Assembly: GCA_949373095.1 (NCBI GenBank)
Contig: CASIBY010000018.1
Coordinates: 62,001 to 126,000, forward strand
Source of the DNA: Candidatus Poseidoniaceae archaeon
GTDB lineage: Archaea > Thermoplasmatota > Poseidoniia > Poseidoniales > Poseidoniaceae
Reading direction: 5' to 3'
DNA length: 64,000 nucleotides
The translations under genes and the position numbers were made by a program. Positions 20,315-29,686 of this stretch are shown piece after piece. The notes beneath the pieces are model-generated. The model did no database searches and was not told the origin of the DNA. It was given only the letters and a program-made list of their open reading frames with translations. The stretch's first letter is position 1. Every line of letters starts with the position of its first letter.

Positions 20315-21037
20315 ATGAGTCAAACAAGTGGGCCCCGAGACGAGGTCTTTACCACTGCTGTTGTCAATCCAAAGGGACAAGTCGCTGACGGCCCGGCGCA
20401 TCTGAAGCGAATGAAAGATCATGCAAAAAGGCTGAGAATATCACTTCCTGAAACCTTTCCTCCAATGGAGTTTGAGGCAAGTGAAATGAGTCTCGTTCGG
20501 CTATCATATTCAGCTGAACACGGCTGGAAGGTTCAACACCGACCGTTCACCGTCCGTAACGAGTCATTAGACGCAATATCGGTTCCCGCCCCACGATGGA
20601 ATCCGAAGACAAACGGCTGCAAGCATGGAGATTGGGCGCCGTACAACGAAGCCCGAGCAAGGGCTGAGCAGGCCGGTTGTGATGTAGCCCTGTTCGTTCA
20701 TGAACACGCCCTGGTTGATGGTGACCGAGGTACACCTATGTTGCTTGATGAAGACGGGACGGTTTGGATACCTACTGACGAAGATGGAGGAGTGGATGGA
20801 ATCACTGCATCACTCCTTGAAGCACAACTTCCTGAACTTGGATTACCTGTACTTCGGGGTCGATTGAATGAACGTCTCGTTGCTCGATGTCATGAACTGG
20901 TGGTTGTAGGGTCAGGCCTCGGGGCGTGCCGGGTGGACTCAATTGATGGTGAGCGCGTGGGGCACTCCACCGTTTTATCCAAACAATGTCAAAAAATTAT
21001 CAACCAACATTTTACCCATGAGGCCACCTGGTCGTAG
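20315..21037 (+). CDS. Class IV aminotransferase-like, probable aminodeoxychorismate lyase (PabC-like)
   Basis: DEVFTTAVVNPKGQVADGPAHLKRMKDHAKRL; LPVLRGRLNERLV; directly upstream of the PabB-PabA fusion. Confidence 0.7.
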   Translation: MSQTSGPRDEVFTTAVVNPKGQVADGPAHLKRMKDHAKRLRISLPETFPPMEFEASEMSLVRLSYSAEHGWKVQHRPFTVRNESLDAISVPAPRWNPKTNGCKHGDWAPYNEARARAEQAGCDVALFVHEHALVDGDRGTPMLLDEDGTVWIPTDEDGGVDGITASLLEAQLPELGLPVLRGRLNERLVARCHELVVVGSGLGACRVDSIDGERVGHSTVLSKQCQKIINQHFTHEATWS

Positions 21038-21050
21038 ACGGGGCGGTAGT

Positions 21051-23291
21051 ATGTCGGTGAATATGACCGAACTTTCTACCCACCTCAGCCAGTGTAAGTT
21101 GCTTGGACAAGATGCGTTTCGACACGGTTCCCCGGACAGAGTATTGTTGGTCTCCGGCGGCCCTGCTTCACATCTAGCCAACTGGTCAATGCTGGCCTCG
21201 CCACCAAAAAAACGAGCCATCATCCGTCAACCATCTCGCTCACAAATGCCAGCAGCAAAACCACATTCTCCAATTTCAGGGACCATACAATTGACTGAAG
21301 AAAAGTGTGAGTTGAGGGCCGAAGTTGAGGAATGGAAACACGGCAGTTGGTATCACAGCGTCACCCTTTTTGCCTCAAGTATAGGGAACTTGCTGAACAA
21401 ATTACAACCGATTACATCTCAAGAACCGTTTGAAAAACCAGGGTGTAACGGAATGGCTTCAGGCCCTTTTTGGTCTGGAGCAATGGCTTACGATATGATG
21501 CAATGGACGCAACCACTTCTTCTCCAGAATCCCCCCCCGGAAGGGGCTATTTTGAGCGTCATGTGGCTTATTGAAGGAGGTGTTTTTCACGACCGCCGCA
21601 GCGATGAAATTGGTGTTTTTGGTGCAGATTCACCTTGGGCTCAAGGCGCTCTAGAAGCCCTCATTGCAGTACCTACTGAAACCATTGAAACAACCCCTCT
21701 AAGACACGTAGAAACGACAACTCACGATGATGAAACCCATATGGAGAACATAGAGCGTGTTCGCCAAGGAATCGTTGCGGGACAGGTGTATCAGGTCAAT
21801 GTTGGAAAGCACTGGCAGGGTCCCATTGAGCATCCTTTTGAGGTGTTTAAACACCTCACGGAGAGTAATCCTGCACCATATTCAGTTTACCTTGAAGCCG
21901 ATGATGTAGGGTTTGCCTTAGCCAGCTCATCACCAGAGTCTCTCCTAGATTGTGATGAGGAGCACATCCGTTCATCTCCAATCAAGGGTACATGCCTACA
22001 AGGTACAACCCCAGAAGAAGCCGCAGTTCTTCGAAATGCGATGCTAGGAGATGAAAAGGAACGTGCAGAACATCGTATGCTTGCTGACCTCATGCGAAAT
22101 GATCTCTCCAGTGTATGTGAAGTGGGCTCGGTTGATATTGACCGATTTGATGTTGAAGTTTACTCCAATGTTCAGCATCTTGTCAGCCATATTACCGGAA
22201 CATTCAGGCCGGAGCACAATGGAAAAACTGCTTTCCAGTCTATCTTTCCAGGGGGCTCTATTACGGGGTGTCCCAGAACCATGGTTTGCGCTGTAATTGA
22301 TGAACTTGAACAACATCCACGTTCGTTTTGGACCGGTTCAGCCGGCTGGGTAGATGTCCACACGGGTTCTTCATCTTGGAACATATTGATTCGGACGCTT
22401 GAAGCTCATCGAACAACATCTGGATGGACAGGAAGCATTGGGGCGGGCGGTGGAATTACTATTGCTTCCGACGCAGCAAAAGAAGTTTCAGAAGCGGTCT
22501 GGAAAGGAGCTGCATTAAGAATTGCATCAGGATGGATGGAAGCCGATAAAAGCCCTGTTCCACGAGGCGATCTTGAAATTCATCCAATCGGTTATCAAAA
22601 TCTAAGCGAGGCACAAGGAACTCCAGCCTCTGTCCAAACGCTTGAGCAGTGCATTGGGAGCAGTGGGGATTGTGGTGTGCTCTTCATTGATAATTTGGAT
22701 TCATTTTCACTTAATGTTGCAGACGCTATCGCTCAATCCGGACATGGCGTGACCGTCTTGGCAGGGCGTAACAAAAAAGCAGAACTGTTGTCAGACCCAT
22801 CGGTGTTGTTTGACCTTCTCGACCGTCTAAAGCCGACCCACATCGTTCTCGGCCCTGGGCCCGGCACCCCTGCTGATGCCCCACTGACCATGGCACTTGC
22901 TCACCATGCCCTCGCTGGACAACTGTCAATTCCAGTCTTGGGAGTTTGCTTGGGTCATCAAGCGCTCGCACTTGCAGATGGAATGGAAGTCATCCCGTCT
23001 CCACATGGCCCTGTTCATGGCGTTCCCGTTCGCATTGAGCACGATGGGACCGGCCTCTTCGCAAACTCGGCTTCGCCCGAAGCATTCACACGATATAATT
23101 CACTAATCGTCAACGATTTAGAAGGACATTCGCTCGTCATAAACGGCCGAGAAGCAGAAACTGGGTTGGTGATGGGCATTCGCCATCCCTCATATCCGAT
23201 TCACGGAGTTCAGTTCCATCCAGAGTCTATTGGCTCTCCCGAAGGACGCGCAATCATTCAAGAATTTCTTCTGAATCCATCGGATGGTTGA
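21051..23291 (+). CDS. Fused aminodeoxychorismate synthase, PabB (N) + PabA glutamine amidotransferase (C)
   Basis: SSPIKGT (Lys as in PabB), FPGGSITGCPR chorismate-binding motifs; C-terminal GATase class I with LGPGPGTP, GVCLGHQ, HGVQFHPES. Confidence 0.88.
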   Translation: MSVNMTELSTHLSQCKLLGQDAFRHGSPDRVLLVSGGPASHLANWSMLASPPKKRAIIRQPSRSQMPAAKPHSPISGTIQLTEEKCELRAEVEEWKHGSWYHSVTLFASSIGNLLNKLQPITSQEPFEKPGCNGMASGPFWSGAMAYDMMQWTQPLLLQNPPPEGAILSVMWLIEGGVFHDRRSDEIGVFGADSPWAQGALEALIAVPTETIETTPLRHVETTTHDDETHMENIERVRQGIVAGQVYQVNVGKHWQGPIEHPFEVFKHLTESNPAPYSVYLEADDVGFALASSSPESLLDCDEEHIRSSPIKGTCLQGTTPEEAAVLRNAMLGDEKERAEHRMLADLMRNDLSSVCEVGSVDIDRFDVEVYSNVQHLVSHITGTFRPEHNGKTAFQSIFPGGSITGCPRTMVCAVIDELEQHPRSFWTGSAGWVDVHTGSSSWNILIRTLEAHRTTSGWTGSIGAGGGITIASDAAKEVSEAVWKGAALRIASGWMEADKSPVPRGDLEIHPIGYQNLSEAQGTPASVQTLEQCIGSSGDCGVLFIDNLDSFSLNVADAIAQSGHGVTVLAGRNKKAELLSDPSVLFDLLDRLKPTHIVLGPGPGTPADAPLTMALAHHALAGQLSIPVLGVCLGHQALALADGMEVIPSPHGPVHGVPVRIEHDGTGLFANSASPEAFTRYNSLIVNDLEGHSLVINGREAETGLVMGIRHPSYPIHGVQFHPESIGSPEGRAIIQEFLLNPSDG

Positions 23292-23327
23292 AGAATCCCT
23301 TGCCGTTGGACGACTTGAGGGAACGCC

Positions 23328-23714
23328 ATGCCAGCATGCCGACACTGTGGAAGCACCTACCCGCGTGAATTCTTCATTCACGGAGTTGGACCTCGTGCGC
23401 AGGTATGTGCACAATGCGGGATAGACCAGGGCTTGGTCACCAAGGAGGAAGTTCCTATTCTCTTTGAAAAAGAACTTGCAAACGCCCGTTTCTCCGCTGT
23501 GGCTCGGCGCTACAGTATTTTCCTTTACATCCCATTCCTTTGGGCTCTGTGGGGATTTACCCTTTCGGATGTCAAACCCTGGGGGCTCTTCTTCCTCGGA
23601 CTACTGATTGTCCTCACACTTCTCGCACCGATTATCTTCATCTACCGAGGTGGACGATACTCCGGAGATATGGCTCGTTTGAGCCCAGCATATGACCGTC
23701 CAAAAGGTCACTGA
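23328..23714 (+). CDS. Zinc-ribbon membrane protein
   Basis: MPACRHCGSTYPREFFIHGVGPRAQVCAQCG followed by two TM helices. Confidence 0.65.
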   Translation: MPACRHCGSTYPREFFIHGVGPRAQVCAQCGIDQGLVTKEEVPILFEKELANARFSAVARRYSIFLYIPFLWALWGFTLSDVKPWGLFFLGLLIVLTLLAPIIFIYRGGRYSGDMARLSPAYDRPKGH

Positions 23715-23715
23715 A

Positions 23716-25005
23716 TCACGATTTAGCGTGAATTTTGAGTACGTCACCATCCGACAACTCGTGATCTGCACCCACCACGCGACGAGTTTTTCCATCAACG
23801 CCGCGAATGAAACCGTCTCCTAAGTCTGTATGGACATGATAGGCCAGGGCTTTGGCTTGGATTCCTGATGAGACAACAAAAGCATCTGGCAAAACTTTGC
23901 CGTCACCGTCCACCCAATGGGTTTCATCTTGTACGGGATAAACAACGATTTGTTCGAGGAGGTCAAACAAGACCCGATCCAATAACCGGGCCACGCCCGT
24001 TCCATTGGACGATTCCATACGAGCAAGCATATGAGCTAAAGCCTTGGTTTGAGGCTCATTTAGTGCCGATGAATCGTTGATTGTGAATGAGGCTTCTCCC
24101 GGATGATACGAAATGATGTTCGCATTAGCTGCTCTTCGGAGTGCGAGTTCAACATCGGCCATGCACGGTTCAATCGAATACGAAGAGAGGTCGTCAATCA
24201 CTCCTTCCGGTGCTATGTCCCACTTGTTCGCTGCGTAAGCAATTGGAAACAATCCTTGCCGTAACGTCGCAGCAAGTGCTCGGAGAATCTCGGCACTCCA
24301 ATCCCACGGTTGTCCTTCCGGACGTTGTTCTTGTTGGAACTGTAACATGCATTGTGAAACGAGTTGAGTCGTAGCCCCGAGCCCGCTTAATCGCTCTTGA
24401 ACAAACGAAGCCAAACCCTTCTCTCCTTCCGCTTGTACTCTGCGTACGCCACGAGTCCAGCCCTCATTGAGAATGCCGGCTATCCACGCATCCAGCTCTT
24501 CTTCAAGAAAAGCAATCTCTTCTTTCATTGCATTGAGCGCCTCTTCTTTTGAGGAGGCCCCCCCTAGGAACTGTCCTTCTAAATCGGTTGTTCCCGCAGC
24601 GTCAACAACCTGAATCAGAACATTGGAATTTGCCAAGTCAGAAAGAAAGGCATTGCCTCTCCCTCTCCCTTCACTCGCTCCAGGGACGAGACCGGCAACA
24701 TCGACCAGGGCTACGGGAACAAAACGGCGGTGACCTACACACGAACCCGTGCGCGGTTCACAAAGGCTACCTTGACGAGGGTCATCTGTCGAGGCGGGTT
24801 CAAGACGTCCTTCGGATTCTAATTTCTCACGCAAGGCTTTGCACGGGCAAGCAAGGCGTGCTTCTACAAAGGCAACTCCGACGTTAGGGTCGATGGTACA
24901 AAATGGATAGTTTGCAATGTCGACTTGAGCGAGCGTTGCTGCACTAAAGAACGTAGATTTCCCCACATTTGGTTTGCCAACAAGGCCAATTCGCACCGTC
25001 ATCAC
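23716..25005 (-). CDS. OBG-family GTPase (YchF/archaeal type) with TGS domain
   Basis: RIGLVGKPNVGKSTFFSAAT, DVAGLVPGASEGRGRGNAFL; C-terminal TGS-like RRVVGADHELSDGDVLKIHA. Confidence 0.92.
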   Translation of the reverse strand: MMTVRIGLVGKPNVGKSTFFSAATLAQVDIANYPFCTIDPNVGVAFVEARLACPCKALREKLESEGRLEPASTDDPRQGSLCEPRTGSCVGHRRFVPVALVDVAGLVPGASEGRGRGNAFLSDLANSNVLIQVVDAAGTTDLEGQFLGGASSKEEALNAMKEEIAFLEEELDAWIAGILNEGWTRGVRRVQAEGEKGLASFVQERLSGLGATTQLVSQCMLQFQQEQRPEGQPWDWSAEILRALAATLRQGLFPIAYAANKWDIAPEGVIDDLSSYSIEPCMADVELALRRAANANIISYHPGEASFTINDSSALNEPQTKALAHMLARMESSNGTGVARLLDRVLFDLLEQIVVYPVQDETHWVDGDGKVLPDAFVVSSGIQAKALAYHVHTDLGDGFIRGVDGKTRRVVGADHELSDGDVLKIHAKS

Positions 25006-25020
25006 GCCCGGTGACGACCC

Positions 25021-27015
25021 TCATTCTTCCTCGGAGCTTGCCGAGGGAATGATGTCGTAGTCTCGCTTGATTTGAGCAATGGCAATATCAAGTTCTGGAA
25101 GGTTAAGTTCTCCATCACCATCTAGGTCCATGATTTCCATCAATTCACCCGATTCAACGGAGGATAGCGCGTCAATATCTGTTGCCTGAAGAGCGGTGAG
25201 GAATTCTTCACCGTCGACTTTGCCTGAAGCATCCAAATCCATGGAACGGAATAGGTCGAAGACTGATTGGCCACTGTCGGTAAGGTATTGGACGAGTTGA
25301 ATCATGGCTTCTGTTGGAGCCTTTGGAGGGAACTCTGTGATCTCGTCGTTGTGGAGTGAGGAGTCAACGGCGATGATGGTTGAGCCACCCTCGATGTCCT
25401 CGGTTTGACTGACAACCAATTCCGTATCAACACCAACACCTCGGCCAATGAGTGTGCGGATGGTGGTTGAAGAGCCTGCTACGAGGGTGTAGGTGTTCAC
25501 ATCAGAAACGGTTTCGGGTGATACCGAGCGTCCTAATGAGGAAATACCGGTTCGGATGGTCACGAGGGTTGCAAGAATACTTCCAATTCCAAGAATGTAG
25601 AACATTGCTGCTCCGGTGAGGAAGAAACCACCCGAGGGGGCTACAACATCTTCGATTCCTGAGGTTGTGATAGCGTTGGTTGTGAAATCGCCAACGAGGA
25701 AAGTAACGGTAGAGGTAACTCCTCCAACGAGAACCATCCAAACTGCTAGGTTGGCAGTTGATGGAGTGGCGAGTGGTTTTCCAATGGCCATTGGATAGCT
25801 GTTGAATACAGAGGAAAGAATGAGCAAGCCTCCGACAGTAAACATCATTCCCATGTCAATGGTATGTGCCATAGCGCCGAGTTCTCCGGTTCCAACAAAG
25901 ATATCCATTGATGTGAAATAGCCGCCAATAGCGAAGAATGGAAGAAGGACAAAGGCGAGCATGCCAGCCATTGAACCTGGGTTCTTTACCACAGAATCCA
26001 TACCTGCATTTGCGGTCATGATGATGTTCACTGAACCTGCGAATATTGGAAGCAATCCTAGTGTAAGGAGAATGGCTCCGAGGTTCACTAAAACGTTGCC
26101 ACCCTCGCCGGCAGACATGAAGAATGGAGGGAGTGTGACAAACAACAGAAGCATGCTTGCAGAGCGCATCGATGGTGACCAAATGGGTTTCTCTGAAACC
26201 ATTGGGACTGTGTAGTACCCTACCGAGAACATTAGAGCAAGAGGGACCCATCCGTTCGAGACACGCTCACCAAGCCAGACGGTTTGGGTTGAGTCGGCCA
26301 ATTCGCCCAAGAAGATGTAGACCATTGCGAAAATCTTGGAAACAAGAGCCATGATGAGGAACCAAGAACTGGTTGAGAGTTCTTGTTCTCCACGGGTAGC
26401 AGTTGTCAGAAGAACGTTGATGAGTACCGGGATCAGAAGAAGCCCAATTGCAAGTGATTCCAAGCTAAGCAGAAGGGTTGAGATGACTGTTGATTCGGTA
26501 TCAACATCAAGGAAACCAAAGATGAAGGGGAGTAGAACGCTCGCAATCAGAACAACCGTCAACAACAAAGCAACCATTGATGCGTTTGCTTCACTGGCAA
26601 GACGACCATTTCCGTTTCGGGAAACAGCGATGAGTCCTCCACCGACAAGACCGTAGAGAAGAGCCAAACCAAGAAGGTTCAGCGTAGCATCACGAAGGGA
26701 TGAGCCGTCGTCGTAAGACCAGCCAATGCTTGCTAGGGAGTCGAGAGCCGTAGGATCGTAGTTGTGCCAGGCTGCCAAAAACCCAAGGACGCTTGCGAAG
26801 ACAAACCAAAGCATTCCGAAGTTCATCCATGTACGGGAACCGCTACCATCTTTGTCATCAAAAATATCAACAAGGCCGGGTGGGTTCTTCCTGAGAATAA
26901 ACAACCCGATTTGTTGGAGCGCCCCTCCCACGTTTCCTGCACCACGTGCAAGAGTTTGAGAAAGAAAGAAAAGAACCGCAATAAGAAGCGTGCCGGTAAT
27001 AAAAATAGTTTCCAT
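25021..27015 (-). CDS. Multi-TM protein resembling heme-copper oxidase subunit I (CcoN-like) without most ligand histidines, C-terminal EF-hand pair
   Basis: SLRDATLNLLGLALLYGLVGGGL, GWVPLALMFSVGYYTVPMVSEKPIWS, MAHTIDMG positions parallel CcoN motifs; DLDASGKVDGEE and DLDGDGELNLPE are EF-hand loops. Confidence 0.6.
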   Translation of the reverse strand: METIFITGTLLIAVLFFLSQTLARGAGNVGGALQQIGLFILRKNPPGLVDIFDDKDGSGSRTWMNFGMLWFVFASVLGFLAAWHNYDPTALDSLASIGWSYDDGSSLRDATLNLLGLALLYGLVGGGLIAVSRNGNGRLASEANASMVALLLTVVLIASVLLPFIFGFLDVDTESTVISTLLLSLESLAIGLLLIPVLINVLLTTATRGEQELSTSSWFLIMALVSKIFAMVYIFLGELADSTQTVWLGERVSNGWVPLALMFSVGYYTVPMVSEKPIWSPSMRSASMLLLFVTLPPFFMSAGEGGNVLVNLGAILLTLGLLPIFAGSVNIIMTANAGMDSVVKNPGSMAGMLAFVLLPFFAIGGYFTSMDIFVGTGELGAMAHTIDMGMMFTVGGLLILSSVFNSYPMAIGKPLATPSTANLAVWMVLVGGVTSTVTFLVGDFTTNAITTSGIEDVVAPSGGFFLTGAAMFYILGIGSILATLVTIRTGISSLGRSVSPETVSDVNTYTLVAGSSTTIRTLIGRGVGVDTELVVSQTEDIEGGSTIIAVDSSLHNDEITEFPPKAPTEAMIQLVQYLTDSGQSVFDLFRSMDLDASGKVDGEEFLTALQATDIDALSSVESGELMEIMDLDGDGELNLPELDIAIAQIKRDYDIIPSASSEEE

Positions 27016-27029
27016 ACATCACACCTCCA

Positions 27030-27311
27030 TCATTCTGCGAGTACCTCACCCACGAGCGTTGCTACAATTGCACCAACGCCAACAATAAATCCAATCAAGT
27101 AGTACCAGATTCCGCTACCGCCCAAATTCTGGACCAAAGGAACGAGTTCTCCAAGCAACGGAAGGTTGTCCCACCCGAAGACATTTGCAAACAAAGAATA
27201 GAGGCCCAAAAGGCCAACAAAGAACAACGTGAGAATCACGCGACTTGATGTTGGTTCTCCTGTTCCGACGGTTGTATCTGGAAGGGTTGTGGAATTTGAC
27301 ACGGGCCTCAC
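27030..27311 (-). CDS. Small two-TM membrane protein, predicted partner of the downstream CcoN-like protein
   Basis: 93 aa; ILTLFFVGLLGLYSLFANVFG and IWYYLIGFIVGVGAIVATLV; 14 nt from next gene on same strand. Confidence 0.6.
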   Translation of the reverse strand: MRPVSNSTTLPDTTVGTGEPTSSRVILTLFFVGLLGLYSLFANVFGWDNLPLLGELVPLVQNLGGSGIWYYLIGFIVGVGAIVATLVGEVLAE

Positions 27312-27411
27312 CTCAAATTGACCCCATAGGGGTCATTCCTCCGACTTGCCCGGCGGTCATAAACATTCACCATCGCAGGTGAAGGAAAAGGGGTACCTGC
27401 GAGCAAAGAAA

Positions 27412-28578
27412 TCATGGAGAGCGCAGTGTCTCCAGAGTTGGTGCTCGACGAGGTTTTGAAAGCCCTAATGGAAGTGGGAGTTGGCGCTCAAGCATCAACT
27501 CAGTCTCCCATTTTTTCTGACAGTCACACTCTAATCCCTCAAATTCTAAGAGACTACCTGAAACTGCATAGCGTTCGATGGCTGCAACAACTTCTCCATC
27601 GCACGACCCACAATTATGCGAGCCACGGATCTTTCCTCCAGCAGTGGGGTGGACGATGAGACGTGAAACTTGGTCTGCTTCTCCGTTCATTCCACCTTTG
27701 GGGTGGATGAAAGGGTGTGCTCGTTGAATCATGGCGACAAGCGACCAGAGCCAAGGGGGGCGGTATTCATTGTGGCGATGCAAGCGGTCGATTACAGTGC
27801 CTCTTTGGATGTTCATCGGGTTAACGGAGATTTCATCAGACCGCTCTGCAATGGCTTCAATCCATTTGACACTGTGATCCAATGCGTCAGCTTCACTCAT
27901 GAAAGGGGGTTTGAACATCAGATATGTTTTGACTCGGAGATTAAACGTTTCAAGATTGGTTACGGCTCGGTCCCAAGAAGATGTTGTGAATCCTTTGTTG
28001 ACGTGGAAGCGAAGCACTTCGTCATCATATGCCTCCAATCCAATCGCAACGGTAAACGACGGGTTGATGGATGTAGCCCATTCAAGTTTTGATTCAGTCA
28101 ATTGTTCACAACGACTTTCTACAATCAATTCTTTTCCAAGTTCAGCACAGTCTCTGAGAACTGTTTCTTGGAATTCAACCGGAATTTCTCGGTCTTCAAG
28201 GAGTGAACCAGATGTGTAAACCTTCACCATGGCGTGTTCTTCAAAGCCGTTCAATTTCTCTTTTGCATAGGCCCATTGCGAATGAAGGTCATCGTTGGTA
28301 ACATCGTCCCTCGTGTCGTTAAAGTAGCCGCAAAAGGTGCATCCAGATGACCACCACCAATGACAACCTTTGGTCCGAAGAATAACAGTTGCTGCCGTGC
28401 ACGGAGTGCCATCGGGCAACGCTTCTGGAGTCGTATATACCGTAGCAGGTTCGCTTGCATCCCACGATTGTTGGCGAGCTTTTGCCCACGGAGTATTAGC
28501 TGGAGCCTTAACCAAATCATGGATGCGCAAGCCCTTCTTTCCTTGACCAAGAAGATGCAAATTGGACGGCTGCGACAT
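27412..28578 (-). CDS. Archaeosine biosynthesis radical SAM protein RaSEA-like
   Basis: TKGCHWWWSSGCTFCGYFNDTRD Cys cluster; ISVNPMNIQRGTVIDRL; C-terminal NCGSCDG. Confidence 0.85.
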   Translation of the reverse strand: MSQPSNLHLLGQGKKGLRIHDLVKAPANTPWAKARQQSWDASEPATVYTTPEALPDGTPCTAATVILRTKGCHWWWSSGCTFCGYFNDTRDDVTNDDLHSQWAYAKEKLNGFEEHAMVKVYTSGSLLEDREIPVEFQETVLRDCAELGKELIVESRCEQLTESKLEWATSINPSFTVAIGLEAYDDEVLRFHVNKGFTTSSWDRAVTNLETFNLRVKTYLMFKPPFMSEADALDHSVKWIEAIAERSDEISVNPMNIQRGTVIDRLHRHNEYRPPWLWSLVAMIQRAHPFIHPKGGMNGEADQVSRLIVHPTAGGKIRGSHNCGSCDGEVVAAIERYAVSGSLLEFEGLECDCQKKWETELMLERQLPLPLGLSKPRRAPTLETLRSP

Positions 28579-28612
28579 GTGCTCCCCTAACCTGCCGTCA
28601 GCATTTGAGGTT

Positions 28613-29686
28613 TCAAACCACCGCAGAGGGCTGAGTAAGGCTATTCTCGAAAAACGAGACCAAATGCCCCCGATACGTCTCCGTTTGAGTCATCATCAGC
28701 GTCACGTGAGAAAGCACGCCTGGCTCATCTCCATCTTGGTGCGAAATTGATGAATGGTCAAACCAGCATTCTACGAAGCCTCCTTCCTTGACATTCTCTT
28801 TGGCCGTTTCACACATTGAATTACCGTGGTGAATCTTAATGCGATAGTCATCGTTTGATTGCGTGATGAACATTGAACGGTTTCCAATATGTTCCGCTCC
28901 TGACAGCGGTTCAAATTTGACAAGATTATCACCAGATTGAATCTTACCAGCAAACACTGCTGCATCCTTGAGGAAGGTGGGGAATCCTGCAAACTCCAAT
29001 TCCTCGGAGATGATTCGGTCCATAGAGGAAAACGGAGAATCCAAGAACACTGCCTCAATATCTCGCTCTTGATCAAAAGCGATTGCAGTGGTCCCCGCCC
29101 CTAGAGAGATCCCCATGATTCCGATTGAGGGTGCTGGGATGCCTTTCTCTTCTTGGAGCCATGACCAGACAGCGAGAACATCGCGATACTCCCTTTGTCC
29201 TGCAGAAACCAATCCATCTTCGACAGTACTGTTGCCGTGGTCCCTTAAATCAAAAAGAATGATGTTGAAATCTGCTTGGTGAAGCATTGCCGCAGGAATC
29301 AAAACCTCGTGATTTGCTTTACAAGAACGGATGCCATGAACGAGAATGACCCAAGGCTGAGATGCATTGGTTTCCATGACCCAGGCGGCCAAGGTGATCG
29401 GTTCATCGGGTACGTCAATAGTGGTGTTATCCCATTGGTCAAACCAATAAGATTCCATATCGGAAGCAATGGTAGCATTCTTTTCCATAATTCCTTCCTC
29501 CAAACCTTCGTCCCAAAGATGCGGGGTAAAGTTGTCTGGAGTGTTATACGGTGCATGGTCTGAACATTCCAGATTGCTTGCTGCAGCCTGAGTATAAACC
29601 AAACTTCCAAGTTGATAATATACGATCGGCATGCTGCATATGAGCAAAATTAGTATGGCTGGTACGCTTCTTTTCCATCTACTCAT
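28613..29686 (-). CDS. Membrane-anchored alpha/beta hydrolase
   Basis: N-terminal TM; VILVHGIRSCKANHEVLIPAA, GIMGISLGAGTTAIAF nucleophile elbow. Confidence 0.85.
   Translation of the reverse strand: MSRWKRSVPAILILLICSMPIVYYQLGSLVYTQAAASNLECSDHAPYNTPDNFTPHLWDEGLEEGIMEKNATIASDMESYWFDQWDNTTIDVPDEPITLAAWVMETNASQPWVILVHGIRSCKANHEVLIPAAMLHQADFNIILFDLRDHGNSTVEDGLVSAGQREYRDVLAVWSWLQEEKGIPAPSIGIMGISLGAGTTAIAFDQERDIEAVFLDSPFSSMDRIISEELEFAGFPTFLKDAAVFAGKIQSGDNLVKFEPLSGAEHIGNRSMFITQSNDDYRIKIHHGNSMCETAKENVKEGGFVECWFDHSSISHQDGDEPGVLSHVTLMMTQTETYRGHLVSFFENSLTQPSAVV

Noticed and set aside
21533-21541. C homopolymer (cccccccc) in pabB as possible frameshift or phase-variation tract
   Set aside because: The reading frame is intact through it and there is no evidence of variation.
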